A stretch of DNA of 64,000 nt, taken from the NCBI GenBank assembly GCA_903886275.1, contig CAISLN010000019.1:62001-126000 (forward strand). Direction: 5' to 3'. Under the pieces are notes generated by a model that was not told the origin of the DNA, ran no database searches, and saw only the letters and a list, made by a program, of their open reading frames with translations. Of this stretch, positions 29,981 to 39,157 are shown piece by piece. Positions within the stretch are counted from its first letter, which is position 1. Every line of letters starts with the position of its first letter. The position numbers were made by a program, and so were the translations under genes. The DNA is from an uncultured beta proteobacterium. Lineage in GTDB: Bacteria; Pseudomonadota; Gammaproteobacteria; Burkholderiales; Burkholderiaceae_C.

Positions 29981-32344
29981 GTGTCCACTGCCAAACCGCC
30001 AGCCCGAGCCGGCGGCTCTGACCAGGTCCTCTACCAGGCCACCTTGCAAGAGGCGGCCGATGCCGGCGCCCTGCTGATGGGCAAGCTGGTGGAGGCGGGG
30101 CGCGTGGTGCTGCAGGTGCAAGAGGCGGGGCTGCGCGACCTGCGTCAACGCGATGGGGTGGCGGTGGCCGCCAAGCTTTTGCGCAGACACGAGCATCAGC
30201 TCTGTATGGGCTATCCCAAGGCCCTGCTGGCGGCCTTTGCCAGCCCCGGCGGGCGCCGCAAACCGGCCCTGTTGTCGGTGGCCGAGGTGCACTTTGACCA
30301 GCTCGAACTGATGGACGATGCGCAGGTGCAGAGCACGGTCACCCTGGCCCGCATCCAACAGGGCGCGCTGCATGTGGCCCAGGACGCTCTGGCCGAGCTC
30401 AATACCCTAATCTGCAGTGTGCAAGGCCTGGGCGTGGTGCGTGCCGAGCACAACCCCCTGCGCCCCGAGGTCTATGTCCACGCACTCAAAGAAGCGGTTG
30501 AAGAAACCGATGTGCCCTCAAGCGCCCAGCTGATCTGGTTCAACGCCATGGCGCAAGCCTTGGGGCCGGGGCTGAGTGCCTTGTATGAGCGCGCCAGCGA
30601 GCGTCTGCGCCAGCAGGGGGTGGTCTCGGTTTCCTATGCGATTCCAAGCGGTTTTTGCAACCAGGGCGGCGCTGCTGGCGCCTCTGTGTTGCCCCGCGTT
30701 GCAGTGCCCACCGCCAGTCTCGGAGCCACCTCGCAACCGGCACTAGGCGCTGCGCAAGTGCCTCCCGCGCGAGGCCGCGACCAGACCCTGCTGACCCTGG
30801 ACAAGCTGCACCGCCTGCTATCGGGCGATCTGGCCCCGGCGACTGCCGGCAACCGGGTAGATCAATTTGCGGCCCAGTTTGCGCGCCAGTTTGAAGACAG
30901 TGGCCCGGCTTCGCCACAGGGACCTGCGAGCGATTTTGCGGCCACCGTGCCGGCGGCACTGGAGGCGCTGGCCGAGATGAAGCAGCTTGATCGGGTGGTG
31001 CACAACCTAGAGCAGCGACGCGCCGCTGCCACGGACCCGGTCCAGCCGCATTCGGCAGAAGGCCAGCGCCTGGAGCTGTGCCGCAATGCCCGCGATGTGG
31101 CCCAGGCCCTGAGCCTGGAGGTGGTGATGCTGATGGTGGAAAACATGGCGCATGACGCGCGTCTGTTGGAGCCGGTGCGCGCGGTGATACGCAACTTGGA
31201 GCCGGCGCTGTTGCGCCTGGCCCTGGTCGATCAGCGCTTCTTTACCGACAAGCAGCACCCGGCGCGTCGCTTGTTGCAGGCACTGACCCAGCGCAGCATG
31301 GCCTTTGACTCCGAGCAGTCGGCAGGCTTCGCCACCTTTTTGCAGGAGCTGCAAGACGCCCTGGCGCCGCTGTTTCGCTCGGAGATCGAAAGCGCCGAGG
31401 TGTTCGAGCGCACCTTGGCCTTTTTGCAGCAGCAATGGAGCCAGGTCGATCAGGTCAGCGCACGCGCACGCGCGGGGGCCGTTGCGGTATTGCGCCACGC
31501 CGAGGCGCGCAATCTGCTGGCAGAAAAAATTGCCCACAACATAGAGAGCCAGCCCGAAGCGTCCAAGGTGCCTGCGGTGGTGATCGAATTTCTGTGCGGA
31601 CCCTGGGCCCAGGTGGTGGCGCAGGGGCGTATCCAGCAGGGCGCTGGCTCAGCAGCCGTAGAAAAATTCGAGGCGCTGATTTCTGCGCTGTTGTGGAGCG
31701 CACACCCCGAGCTTGCACGCCACAGTCCGGCCAAGCTGACGCGCCTGGTGCCGCGCTTGCTTGCGACCCTGCGTGAAGGACTCGACACCATTGCCTATCC
31801 CGCCACCGGTACGAGTGCCTTTTTGGAAGCCCTGATGGCCCTCCACCAGCAGGTGTTCCGCGCCAACAGTGCTTTGGCTCCGGTTTCATCGATTGCGGTC
31901 ATGCCGGCGCGCAAGGTGCAGGGCGACCCCTGGATGGCACCGCAGGAGGCGCTGCTCTCCAACTTTGTGGCGCTGCAGGAGAGCACGCCGGCCTTGGTGG
32001 ATGCCGCTGTGCCGTTGCGCCTGCCTGAGGTGGCAACTGATGCAGTGGCGGATGCCATGACTGACACCATCGACGATGCGCTTGATTTTCCACTGGGCTC
32101 CTGGGTGCAAATGTGGAGCAAGGACCAGTGGCTGCGCACCCAACTGACCTGGGCCAGTCCCTACGGCACCCTGTTCCTGTTTACCGGGGTGTTTGGCAAC
32201 ACGCAGTCCATGAGCCGGCGCTCGCGTGATGCGTTGCTGGCCAGTGGGCGTTTGCGCCTGCTGACGGGGCAGGCGGTGGACGAAGGTGCGCTAGACGCAG
32301 TGGCGCAGACCGCTATGCACAATAGCGTGAACAGCATGAGCTAG
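29981..32344 (+). CDS. DUF1631 family protein, copy 2
   Basis: A 787-residue paralogue of the protein at 26043-28214, starting at GTG 29981 only 18 bp after ettA, so probably cotranscribed. Shared blocks include RDQTLLTLDKLHRLLSGDLA, a long helical core, GPWAQVVAQG, VPRLLATLREGLDTIAYP and the C-terminal PilZ-like module (GSWVQMWSKDQWLRTQLTWA). It has extra low-complexity segments near residues 225-260 and 310-320. Function unknown. An alternative start could exist because the upstream Shine-Dalgarno is weak. Confidence 0.82.
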   Translation: MSTAKPPARAGGSDQVLYQATLQEAADAGALLMGKLVEAGRVVLQVQEAGLRDLRQRDGVAVAAKLLRRHEHQLCMGYPKALLAAFASPGGRRKPALLSVAEVHFDQLELMDDAQVQSTVTLARIQQGALHVAQDALAELNTLICSVQGLGVVRAEHNPLRPEVYVHALKEAVEETDVPSSAQLIWFNAMAQALGPGLSALYERASERLRQQGVVSVSYAIPSGFCNQGGAAGASVLPRVAVPTASLGATSQPALGAAQVPPARGRDQTLLTLDKLHRLLSGDLAPATAGNRVDQFAAQFARQFEDSGPASPQGPASDFAATVPAALEALAEMKQLDRVVHNLEQRRAAATDPVQPHSAEGQRLELCRNARDVAQALSLEVVMLMVENMAHDARLLEPVRAVIRNLEPALLRLALVDQRFFTDKQHPARRLLQALTQRSMAFDSEQSAGFATFLQELQDALAPLFRSEIESAEVFERTLAFLQQQWSQVDQVSARARAGAVAVLRHAEARNLLAEKIAHNIESQPEASKVPAVVIEFLCGPWAQVVAQGRIQQGAGSAAVEKFEALISALLWSAHPELARHSPAKLTRLVPRLLATLREGLDTIAYPATGTSAFLEALMALHQQVFRANSALAPVSSIAVMPARKVQGDPWMAPQEALLSNFVALQESTPALVDAAVPLRLPEVATDAVADAMTDTIDDALDFPLGSWVQMWSKDQWLRTQLTWASPYGTLFLFTGVFGNTQSMSRRSRDALLASGRLRLLTGQAVDEGALDAVAQTAMHNSVNSMS

Positions 32345-32371
32345 CTTCGCGCCTTGCGCCTGGCAATGCAA

Positions 32372-32890
32372 TTACAGCGGGTGCTCGGCGTAGAACTTGC
32401 CGCCGTGGTAGAGCAGGGGCGAGGCGCCTTCTCTGTGTTCGCAGTGTTCCACTTCGCCGACAAAAATAACGTGGTCGCCCTCTTCGTAGCGGCTGCGGTT
32501 AAAGCATTCAAAGGTCGCGGCCGCACCATCGAGCAGCGGCGCACCAGCGGCTCCCAGGTGGAAGGACACTCCGGCAAAGCGGTCCACACCCTTGGTCGCA
32601 AACTGCAGCGCCAGCGCCTGCTGGTCGGCGCTCAGGATGTTGATGGCGTAGTGCGAACCGGTGCTAAAGGCTTCCATGGAGCTGGCGGCCTGCGCCAGGC
32701 TCCACAGCACCAGCGGCGGAGACAGGGAGACCGAGTTAAACGAGTTGGCCGTGAGGCCGACCAACTCCCCACTGGCGGTGCGCGCAGTGACGATGGTCAC
32801 GCCCGTGGCGAACATGCCAAGGGCCGTGCGGAACTCGTTTTTTGAAAAGATGGGAGGGCGCGCTTGCAGCGGCTTGACGGTAGACAGCAT
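32372..32890 (-). CDS. Flavin reductase family protein (FMN-binding)
   Basis: A 172-residue split-barrel flavoprotein that would reduce FMN or FAD with NAD(P)H for a partner monooxygenase. Family motifs: FRTALGMFATGVTIVTA, LVGLTANSFNSVSLSPPLV (flavin phosphate contact), HYAINILSADQ, the RFAGVSFH stretch and a C-terminal LLYHGGKFY. It resembles HpaC/RutF-type reductases. No monooxygenase gene is adjacent, so its partner is unknown. It converges on the DUF1631 copy 2 with a 27-bp gap. Confidence 0.9.
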   Translation of the reverse strand: MLSTVKPLQARPPIFSKNEFRTALGMFATGVTIVTARTASGELVGLTANSFNSVSLSPPLVLWSLAQAASSMEAFSTGSHYAINILSADQQALALQFATKGVDRFAGVSFHLGAAGAPLLDGAAATFECFNRSRYEEGDHVIFVGEVEHCEHREGASPLLYHGGKFYAEHPL

Positions 32891-32987
32891 GCTCTGAATT
32901 TAACCGAGTTTGAGGGGGGCACGCTGGGTGAAGGTTTTACCTGCTCTGATCGCGCGCTGGCAACCGGGGCACGCTGGCAGTATGGGC

Positions 32988-33338
32988 CACTGGGTGAGGC
33001 TATTGTCTGCGGGGCTTTCGTAGGTTTTAACTCCCCCATCCCCCCCCGCCCCTTACCCCCCGTCGGGGTAAGGGGAGCCTAAATCGGGCAGCCGATTTTG
33101 CCTTTTTGCTTCGGCTACGGCCTTACTGGGACAGGTTTTTCGTATCCGGCGTTCGGAATTACTGGCTTGAGCTCTGGGCAAGCAAACGCAATGGCAACGC
33201 CCCGCTGGTAATTCCGTATTCGGCGCGCAGAGGTCAAATCGGTCGTCCGGTTGGGCGCTCCTCTCGCCCGGCGGGGTGAGAGGGTTGGGGAGAGTGGGGG
33301 CTACAAAAGCCTCGCAAGGTCAAATCTCACCCAGTGAC
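32988..33338. repeat. Non-coding inverted-repeat element (MITE/REP-like)
   Basis: The ~510-bp gene-free space between the flavin reductase and aapP holds nested inverted repeats. Outer arms: CACTGGGTGAG...GGCTTT(C)GTAG from 32988 and its complement around 33297-33338. Inner arms: CGGAATTACTGG near 33153 and CTGGTAATTCCG near 33205. Two tight hairpins sit between them: CCCCTTACCCC/GGGGTAAGGGG (33049-33075) and CCTCTCGCCC/GGGGTGAGAGG (33260-33283). Three tandem CCCAGTGAC units lie at about 33330-33356. No ORF of substance is present. Confidence 0.7.
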
Positions 33339-33360
33339 CCAGTGACCCAGTGACCAGTGG

Positions 33361-33394
33361 CGCCGACTTCGCGTCGGCGGGGGATGGAGTCCCC
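33361..33394. terminator. Tandem hairpins downstream of aapP
   Basis: CGCCGAC-ttcgc-GTCGGCG (33361-33379) is followed by GGGGA-tggag-TCCCC (33380-33394), 4 bp past the aapP stop. There is no T-run, so this is a weak or rho-assisted terminator or a 3'-end stabiliser. Confidence 0.45.
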
Positions 33395-33398
33395 GAAA

Positions 33399-34142
33399 TC
33401 AATGTCCCAAAATTTTCGACAGGAAGTCGCGGCTGCGTTCACTTTGGGGGTTGTTGAAGAAGTCGTGTGGATTGTTCTGCTCCACGATCTGCCCCTGGTC
33501 CATAAAGATCACGCGGTCGGCAACGGCCTTGGCAAAGCCCATCTCGTGCGTCACGCACAGCATGGTGATGCCCTGGCTGGCCATCTCTATCATCACGTCG
33601 AGCACCTCCTTGATCATCTCCGGGTCGAGCGCGCTGGTGGGCTCATCGAACAGCATGATCTTGGGCTTCAGACAAAGGGCGCGGGCAATCGCTACGCGCT
33701 GCTGCTGGCCACCTGAGAGTTGCAGCGGGTACTTGCCGGCCTGCTCGGCAATGCGCACGCGCTTCAATTGCTCCATGGCCTTTTCTTCGGCTTCCTTCTT
33801 GGGCATCTTGCCCACCCACATGGGGGAGAGCGTCAGGTTCTCCAGCACGGTGAGGTGCGGGAACAGGTTGAACTGCTGGAACACCATGCCGACTTTTTTG
33901 CGCACGTCGTCAATGGCTTTGACGTCGTCGGTGAGCTCCACGCCGTCCACCGTGAGGTGGCCCTGCTGGTGTTCTTCGAGGCGGTTGATGCAGCGAATGA
34001 GCGTCGATTTTCCGGAACCCGAGGGGCCGCAAACCACGATGCGTTCACCGGTCTTGACCTGCAGGTCGATGTCGCGCAACACATGGAAGTTGTTGCCGTA
34101 CCACTTGTTGACCTTGTCGAAGGTGATGATGTTTTCAGACAT
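33399..34142 (-). CDS. aapP: General L-amino acid ABC transporter ATP-binding protein
   Basis: A 247-residue ATPase of the polar amino acid class. Walker [11 protein letters not shown]-loop [17 protein letters not shown], signature [15 protein letters not shown], Walker [15 protein letters not shown] and H-loop VTHEMGFAK are all present. It is the last gene of aapJQMP and energises the two permeases encoded upstream; 9 bp separate it from aapM. The symbol rests on operon order and family resemblance to Rhizobium AapP. Confidence 0.93.
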   Translation of the reverse strand: MSENIITFDKVNKWYGNNFHVLRDIDLQVKTGERIVVCGPSGSGKSTLIRCINRLEEHQQGHLTVDGVELTDDVKAIDDVRKKVGMVFQQFNLFPHLTVLENLTLSPMWVGKMPKKEAEEKAMEQLKRVRIAEQAGKYPLQLSGGQQQRVAIARALCLKPKIMLFDEPTSALDPEMIKEVLDVMIEMASQGITMLCVTHEMGFAKAVADRVIFMDQGQIVEQNNPHDFFNNPQSERSRDFLSKILGH

Positions 34143-34151
34143 ATAAATTCC

Positions 34152-35252
34152 TTAGCGTTGCTTGCTCTTGTTCACTTGCTTTTCAATCCAGATGCTGTAG
34201 CGCGACATGGAGAAGCAGAACAAGAAATAAATCAGGGCGATGAAGAGATAGCCTTCGATCTTGAAGGGCCGCCAGTTGGCATCCGAGTTGAGCGCCATGC
34301 CCATGGAGCCGGTGAGCTCGTACATGCTCACGATCGTCACCAAGGACGTATCTTTGAAGGTCGAGATGAAGTTGTTCATGATGCCCGGCACCACCATGGC
34401 CAGGGCCTGCGGCAGCACGATCTTGCGCTGCGTCTGCCAGTAGGACAGGCCCAGCGTGGCGGCCGCCTCGATCTGTCCCTTGGGCACGGCCTGCAGTCCA
34501 CCGCGTATCACCTCGGCCATATAGGCCGCGGCAAACAGGGTGATGCCGGCCAGCACGCGGATCAGCACGTCGATATTGAAGCCGTGGGGCATCAAGAGCG
34601 GGAACATGAAGGACGCCATGAACAGCACCGAGATCAGCGGCACGCCACGAATCAGCTCCACATACACCGTGCACAGGCTGCGAATGGCCGGCAGGTGCGA
34701 TCTGCGGCCCAGCGCAATCAAGAGCGCAATCGGGAAGGCCATGGTCATGGATAGCGACGCCAACAGCAAGGTCAGCGGCAGGCCACCCCAAAGTGAAGTT
34801 TCCACATACGACAGGCCAAAGACACCGCCGCGCATCAGCGTGAAGAAGACGGTCAGCACTACCACCCACAGCGCTGCGAGCCAGGGCTTCCAGGCCACTC
34901 GCATGCAGCTCAGCACCAGCAGGCCCATCAGCAGCAGCGTGGCAATCAGCGGTCGCAGTTCCTCGTCAAAGGGGTAGCGCCCGAAGATGATGATGCGGTA
35001 CTTCTCGCCAATTACGCCCCAGCAGGCGCCTAGAGCGGCGTGGCAGGTCTCGTAATTTTTGACCCAAACGGCATTGATAAACAGCCACTGGATCAACGGC
35101 GGCACCAACCACAGCAGCACGGCGCCAATGGCCAGCGTGCCCACAGATGTGCGCAGGTCGCCAAACAGGTTGGAGCGTATCCAGGCGACAAAACCCTCTG
35201 CCTTGACCGGTGCCGGGCGGGAGGGAATGGATTGAAAGACTTGTGCGGTCAT
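34152..35252 (-). CDS. aapM: General L-amino acid ABC transporter permease AapM
   Basis: This 366-residue inner-membrane permease has an extended N-terminal region with several helices before the conserved HisM-type domain. The EAA loop is VPKGQIEAAATLGLSYWQTQ, followed by FKDTSLVTIVSMYELTG. Long Aap-type permeases with the ETCHAALGACWGVIGEKYR segment are characteristic of AapM. The gene starts 4 bp after the aapQ stop, showing tight coupling, and forms a heterodimeric channel with AapQ. Confidence 0.93.
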   Translation of the reverse strand: MTAQVFQSIPSRPAPVKAEGFVAWIRSNLFGDLRTSVGTLAIGAVLLWLVPPLIQWLFINAVWVKNYETCHAALGACWGVIGEKYRIIIFGRYPFDEELRPLIATLLLMGLLVLSCMRVAWKPWLAALWVVVLTVFFTLMRGGVFGLSYVETSLWGGLPLTLLLASLSMTMAFPIALLIALGRRSHLPAIRSLCTVYVELIRGVPLISVLFMASFMFPLLMPHGFNIDVLIRVLAGITLFAAAYMAEVIRGGLQAVPKGQIEAAATLGLSYWQTQRKIVLPQALAMVVPGIMNNFISTFKDTSLVTIVSMYELTGSMGMALNSDANWRPFKIEGYLFIALIYFLFCFSMSRYSIWIEKQVNKSKQR

Positions 35253-35256
35253 GGTG

Positions 35257-36426
35257 TTAGCGCTCCTTGATCGCAGAGCGCGTGTTGTACCAGTTCATCA
35301 GCAGCGAAGTGATGAGCGAGGTGCTGAGATAGACCACCATGATGATGGCAATGCACTCCACGGCGCGACCGGTCTGGTTGATGGCGGTATTGGCAATCGA
35401 CACCACGTCGGGGTAGCCAATGGCCACGGCCAGCGAGGAGTTCTTGGTCAGGTTGAGGAACTGGTTGGTGACCGGCGGAATGATCACCCGCAGGGCCTGT
35501 GGCAGGGTCACCAGGCGCATGGTCTGGCCGCCGCTCAGGCCCAGGGCCGCTGCGGCCTCGGTCTGGCCCAGTGCCACCGACTGGATGCCGCCACGCACCA
35601 CCTCGGCCACAAAGGCTGCGGTGTAAATGGTCAGGCCCAGCAGCACCGACAAAAATTCGGGCGTCAATGCGCCACCGTTTTCAATCGCGAACTCGCCCTG
35701 TATGGGCATATTGAATTCGCTGGGCGCGCCGCCCACGATCCAGCCCAACATGCCAAAGCCAATGACGATGGCCACCGGCACCCAAAACAGGCTGCGCGGC
35801 ACACCGGTGCGCTCGAAGGCCTTGATGGCCCACAGGCGGTACAAAAAGGCCACGACCAGCGCCAGCCCCATGCCTATGGCGGCAAAGAACTGGCCCGTGG
35901 CCCAGACCGGAATCGGAAAGTTCAGCCCGCCCTTGCTCAAGAAAAGCGGACCCAGCACCAGCGGGTTGGCCGAATCGGGCAGCACCTCGGTGAACATCAG
36001 GTACCACATCAGCAGTTGCAGCAGCACCGGGATGTTGCGAAACAGTTCCACATAGCAAACGCACAGACCGCGCACTAGGGCGTTGCGCGAGAAGCGGCCC
36101 ACGCCGATCAGCGTGCCCAGCAGGGTGGTGAGGATCAGGCCGGTGATGGCCACGCGCAGCGTGTTGGTAAAGCCTGTCCAATAGGCGTGCCAGTAGTTCT
36201 CGCCGGAGTCGAAGGCAAACAGGCTCTCGCCGATGTCAAAGCCGGCCGCGCTGTTGAGAAAATCAAAGCCGCTCTGTATCCCGCGCTCGCGCATATTGGT
36301 CTGCGTGTTGTGTGCCAAATAGCCCACGCAGAGGGTGATGAGAACGACGGCGAGCACCTGGTAGACCAGGCCGCGAAAGGCCTGGCTGCGCCAGGACCAG
36401 TGTTTTTTGGGTGGGGTGTTGGACAT
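35257..36426 (-). CDS. aapQ: General L-amino acid ABC transporter permease AapQ
   Basis: A 389-residue permease with about eight membrane segments, the second membrane subunit of the Aap importer. Characteristic pieces are IQSGFDFLNSAAGFDIGESL in the N-terminal periplasmic loop, FRNIPVLLQLLMWYLMFTEV, the EAA loop SVALGQTEAAAALGLSGGQT and LTKNSSLAVAIGYPDVVSI. The start MSNTPPKKH follows an attenuator-like hairpin that separates it from aapJ, so expression is probably lower than that of the binding protein. Confidence 0.93.
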   Translation of the reverse strand: MSNTPPKKHWSWRSQAFRGLVYQVLAVVLITLCVGYLAHNTQTNMRERGIQSGFDFLNSAAGFDIGESLFAFDSGENYWHAYWTGFTNTLRVAITGLILTTLLGTLIGVGRFSRNALVRGLCVCYVELFRNIPVLLQLLMWYLMFTEVLPDSANPLVLGPLFLSKGGLNFPIPVWATGQFFAAIGMGLALVVAFLYRLWAIKAFERTGVPRSLFWVPVAIVIGFGMLGWIVGGAPSEFNMPIQGEFAIENGGALTPEFLSVLLGLTIYTAAFVAEVVRGGIQSVALGQTEAAAALGLSGGQTMRLVTLPQALRVIIPPVTNQFLNLTKNSSLAVAIGYPDVVSIANTAINQTGRAVECIAIIMVVYLSTSLITSLLMNWYNTRSAIKER

Positions 36427-36461
36427 GCAAGCCCTCTTGGTATGTTGAAAAAATGGCCATT

Positions 36462-36494
36462 AAAAAAGGGGGAGGGCAACGCCTGCCCGCCCCC
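36462..36494 (-). terminator. Attenuator hairpin between aapJ and aapQ
   Basis: On the minus strand GGGGGCGGGC-aggcgtt-GCCCTCCCCC (one mismatch) is followed directly by TTTTTTAA. Its position between the binding-protein gene and the first permease gene fits partial termination that leaves binding protein in excess. Confidence 0.8.
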
Positions 36495-36526
36495 TCAAGC
36501 CACCGGACCAGCCGGCGACTCTGTGC

Positions 36527-37561
36527 TTAGCGGATGGGGGGTGCGTACTGGATGCCACCCTTGTTCCACAGGTTGTTTAGACCGCGTGGCAGTTGCAGGT
36601 CCGACTTGGGGCCCACATTGCGCTCAAAAATCTGGCCGTAATTGCCGGTGGCCTTGATGGCGCGGGCCAGCCATTCCTTGTCCAGGCCCAGCAGCTTGCC
36701 GGTGTCTTCCGTAGTGCCCAGCAGGCGGCCAATGGCCGGGTCCTTGCTGCTGGTCTTGAGCTCCTCCACATTGGCCGAGGTGATGCCATATTCTTCGGCT
36801 TCCATCAGGCCGTAAATGGTCCACTTGACGATAGCGGCCCAGTCTTCATCGCCACGGCGCACCAGCGGGCCCAGGGGCTCCTTGGAGATCAGCTCGGGCA
36901 GGATGACGTGGTCGGCCGGGTTCTTGGCCGACTTGTTGCGCACCGATGCCAGGCCCGAAGCGTCGGTGGTGTAGGCCACGCAGCGACCGGAGAAGTAAGC
37001 ACCTTCGACGGCTTCGAGCTTTTCAAACACCACAGGCTTGATGGCCAGGCCGTTGGCCTTGGAGAAGTCGGTCAGGTTCTTTTCGGTGGTGGTGCCGGAC
37101 TGCACGCACACGGTCTGGCCCTTGAGCTGCTTGGCGCTCTTGATCTTGTTCTTGACGGGGACCATAAAGCCCTGGCCGTCGTAGTAGGTGACGGCGGTCT
37201 GGCTCAGGCCCAAGGAGGCATCACGGGTCAGGGTGAAGGTGGTGTTGCGCGACAGGATGTCCACTTCGCCGGACTGCAGGGCAGTAAAGCGGGCCTGTGC
37301 GGACAGCGGCACGAACTTCACCTTCTCGGAGTCACCCAGGGTGGTGGCGGCCACAGCGCGGCACATGTCCACGTCAATGCCGGTCCATTTGCCGCTGGAG
37401 TCTGCCGCGCTGAAACCGGCCAGGCCGGTGTGCACGCCGCAGATCAGTTGACCGCGTGCCTTGATGGCATCGACCGTCTTGCCGGCAAATGCCGGGCTGG
37501 CGGCCAAGGTGCCCATTGCCAGCAGGACTGCGGCGGCGCACTTCAGTGATTGGTTCTTCAT
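36527..37561 (-). CDS. aapJ: General L-amino acid ABC transporter periplasmic binding protein
   Basis: The 344-residue precursor starts with a clear signal peptide (MKNQSLKCAAAVLLAMGTLA, cleavage after SPAFA near residue 26). The mature part has the solute-binding protein family 3 signature GFSAADSSGKWTGIDVDMCR and an R-x6-x-D-type ligand pocket region (GEVDILSRNTTFTLTRD). It delivers L-amino acids to AapQM. It is the first gene of the operon and its start at 37561 has a 378-bp upstream region likely holding the promoter. Confidence 0.95.
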   Translation of the reverse strand: MKNQSLKCAAAVLLAMGTLAASPAFAGKTVDAIKARGQLICGVHTGLAGFSAADSSGKWTGIDVDMCRAVAATTLGDSEKVKFVPLSAQARFTALQSGEVDILSRNTTFTLTRDASLGLSQTAVTYYDGQGFMVPVKNKIKSAKQLKGQTVCVQSGTTTEKNLTDFSKANGLAIKPVVFEKLEAVEGAYFSGRCVAYTTDASGLASVRNKSAKNPADHVILPELISKEPLGPLVRRGDEDWAAIVKWTIYGLMEAEEYGITSANVEELKTSSKDPAIGRLLGTTEDTGKLLGLDKEWLARAIKATGNYGQIFERNVGPKSDLQLPRGLNNLWNKGGIQYAPPIR

Positions 37562-37939
37562 ATTTAGACACTCCAGTTTAAGAAAAGCTTGCAATGATTC
37601 GGTGTGTTTGCACCAAGTCAGTGAATGTATCGGCATGTTACGCGCACTGCGCTCAGGGTTTACTCTTGAAGGCCATGCAAAAACCGTATGAGCTCATCTG
37701 TAATTCATTTTTTTAACATGCAAGTCAGCCATCAAGCAATAAGCTTGCCACCCAAGGTTGCGCTGCAGTATTGAATTTTTTTCGTGCCCTATTGAAGGCC
37801 GATTGAGTTCAAGCAGGGGCTCATTTGTGTGGACAATAGCCCATGGCCGCGGAATCAGCCGCATCGATATGGCCTATGTATGTCTACTAGACATCTCCCG
37901 GGTGGGTACCGAATAAGAAATAAGCGAAAGTTGGCAGGC
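37562..37939. other. Divergent promoter region between aapJ and the cNMP/FliG-C gene
   Basis: A relatively AT-rich 378-bp gap between two outward-facing genes. In-frame codons upstream of 37940 could extend the plus-strand gene to 37829, but composition and the lack of cNMP-domain similarity argue against that. No operator or riboswitch could be assigned. Confidence 0.5.
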
Positions 37940-39136
37940 ATGAAAAACAAGGACGCATCTGTCCGACTTCTCCAACGCATGGTGGAAGAAGGCATTAATT
38001 TCTCGCAGTCGCGTGCCTATGCCGGCGATGTCTTGTTTACCGAAAAGATGTCGGGCTCCCAGGTCTACATCATCAAGGAGGGCCAGGTAGACCTCTTCCT
38101 GATGCGCGAAGAGCGCCGTGTGGTGGTGGAGTCCTTGTTCAAGGGGCAGTGCTTTGGCATGGACTCCAGCTTGCTCAACAATGGGCGGGCGTCCAACGCA
38201 ATCGCCGCAAGCTATAGCGAGTTTTATATAGCCGATGGCGCATCTCTGGAGAGCTATTTAGGCGGCACGCCCAAGCTGATCAGGGCCATTTTGACCACCT
38301 TGGCCATTCGCCTTGAGACCTTGGGCGAACTGATTGCCACCCGCGTCAACTACCAGCCCGAAACACTGGTCTATGCCCAGTTGCTGCAGATTCTGGGGCA
38401 GGCCGAGCTCGGTGTGCCCAAGGCATACGGCCGGGCGGCATCGGACAAGCCGGTGGTGGTCAGCGTGTTGTTGGCCGAGTTTTTCAACCAGGTGCGCGTC
38501 ATCCTGGGTCATTCGGACTTTCACTTTCGCAATACCTTGGGCAAATTGCTACGCCAGCATCTGGTCCAACTGCAGGACGAAGGGGGCAGTGGCAAGCGCA
38601 TCGTTTTTTCCCCTAAGGACATTGTGTTGCTGGCAAAAAAACTGGCGGTCGATGACAAGGAGCAGTCCAAGGTGGACCATGAGTACGTCTCCATCAAGGA
38701 GTTCGCCGACATTGTGGATGTGGAGAGCGCTGCGCTGCTGAGCAAGCTGGCCCGCAACGAGTTTTCGGAAGACGTTTTTACCTTTCGCAAGAGCGAAATC
38801 ATGCGTTTGCTTGACACCAAGGGCAAGAGATTTTTTAGCGAACGCAAGATCAAAACACCCAACGAGTTCACGGAAATAGAAGACATTGAGTTTGCCGACC
38901 TGAAGTCGATTTTCACGGTGCTCTCACCTATTGATAGCTATGACCTGGCCAAGGTGATCTCCCAGATGGAGTCTGATAAGGCCAAGGAGAAGATGCTCAA
39001 TTGCCTGCCCCGCGCCAAGCGCACGGAGCTGGAGTCGGACCTGTCCTCCATGGGCAGCGTAGACGCCATAGAAGCCCAGCAAATCGGGCAGCGCATCATT
39101 GCCCGCGTGAAAGAGGTCATGCTCGGACGCGCCTGA
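37940..39136 (+). CDS. Cyclic nucleotide-binding domain fused to FliG C-terminal-like domain
   Basis: A 398-residue cytosolic protein. Residues about 20-125 form a cNMP-binding beta-roll (AYAGDVLFTEKMSGSQVYII, then KEGQVDLFL and FKGQCFGMDSSLL), but the arginine of the usual phosphate cassette is not evident. A helical middle (about 130-300) lacks an obvious Crp HTH. The last ~90 residues (from about 305) follow FliG-C closely: IDSYDLAKVISQMESDKAKE, then MLNCLPRAKRTELESDLSSM and GSVDAIEAQQIGQRIIARV, matching FliG's EVDS-L-AL-KGA, NMSQRAA-L-DDL and GPVRLS-VE-AQ pattern. No flagellar genes are nearby. It might tie a second messenger to motor switching or another oligomer. Start ATG 37940 (MKNKDASVRLL). 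Confidence 0.72.
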   Translation: MKNKDASVRLLQRMVEEGINFSQSRAYAGDVLFTEKMSGSQVYIIKEGQVDLFLMREERRVVVESLFKGQCFGMDSSLLNNGRASNAIAASYSEFYIADGASLESYLGGTPKLIRAILTTLAIRLETLGELIATRVNYQPETLVYAQLLQILGQAELGVPKAYGRAASDKPVVVSVLLAEFFNQVRVILGHSDFHFRNTLGKLLRQHLVQLQDEGGSGKRIVFSPKDIVLLAKKLAVDDKEQSKVDHEYVSIKEFADIVDVESAALLSKLARNEFSEDVFTFRKSEIMRLLDTKGKRFFSERKIKTPNEFTEIEDIEFADLKSIFTVLSPIDSYDLAKVISQMESDKAKEKMLNCLPRAKRTELESDLSSMGSVDAIEAQQIGQRIIARVKEVMLGRA

Positions 39137-39157
39137 AAGGGAGCGCCGGGGCGGCGG

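Noticed and set aside
33330..33356. Tandem CCCAGTGAC repeats as a possible CRISPR or iteron array
   Set aside because: Only three 9-bp units without spacers; part of the inverted-repeat element.
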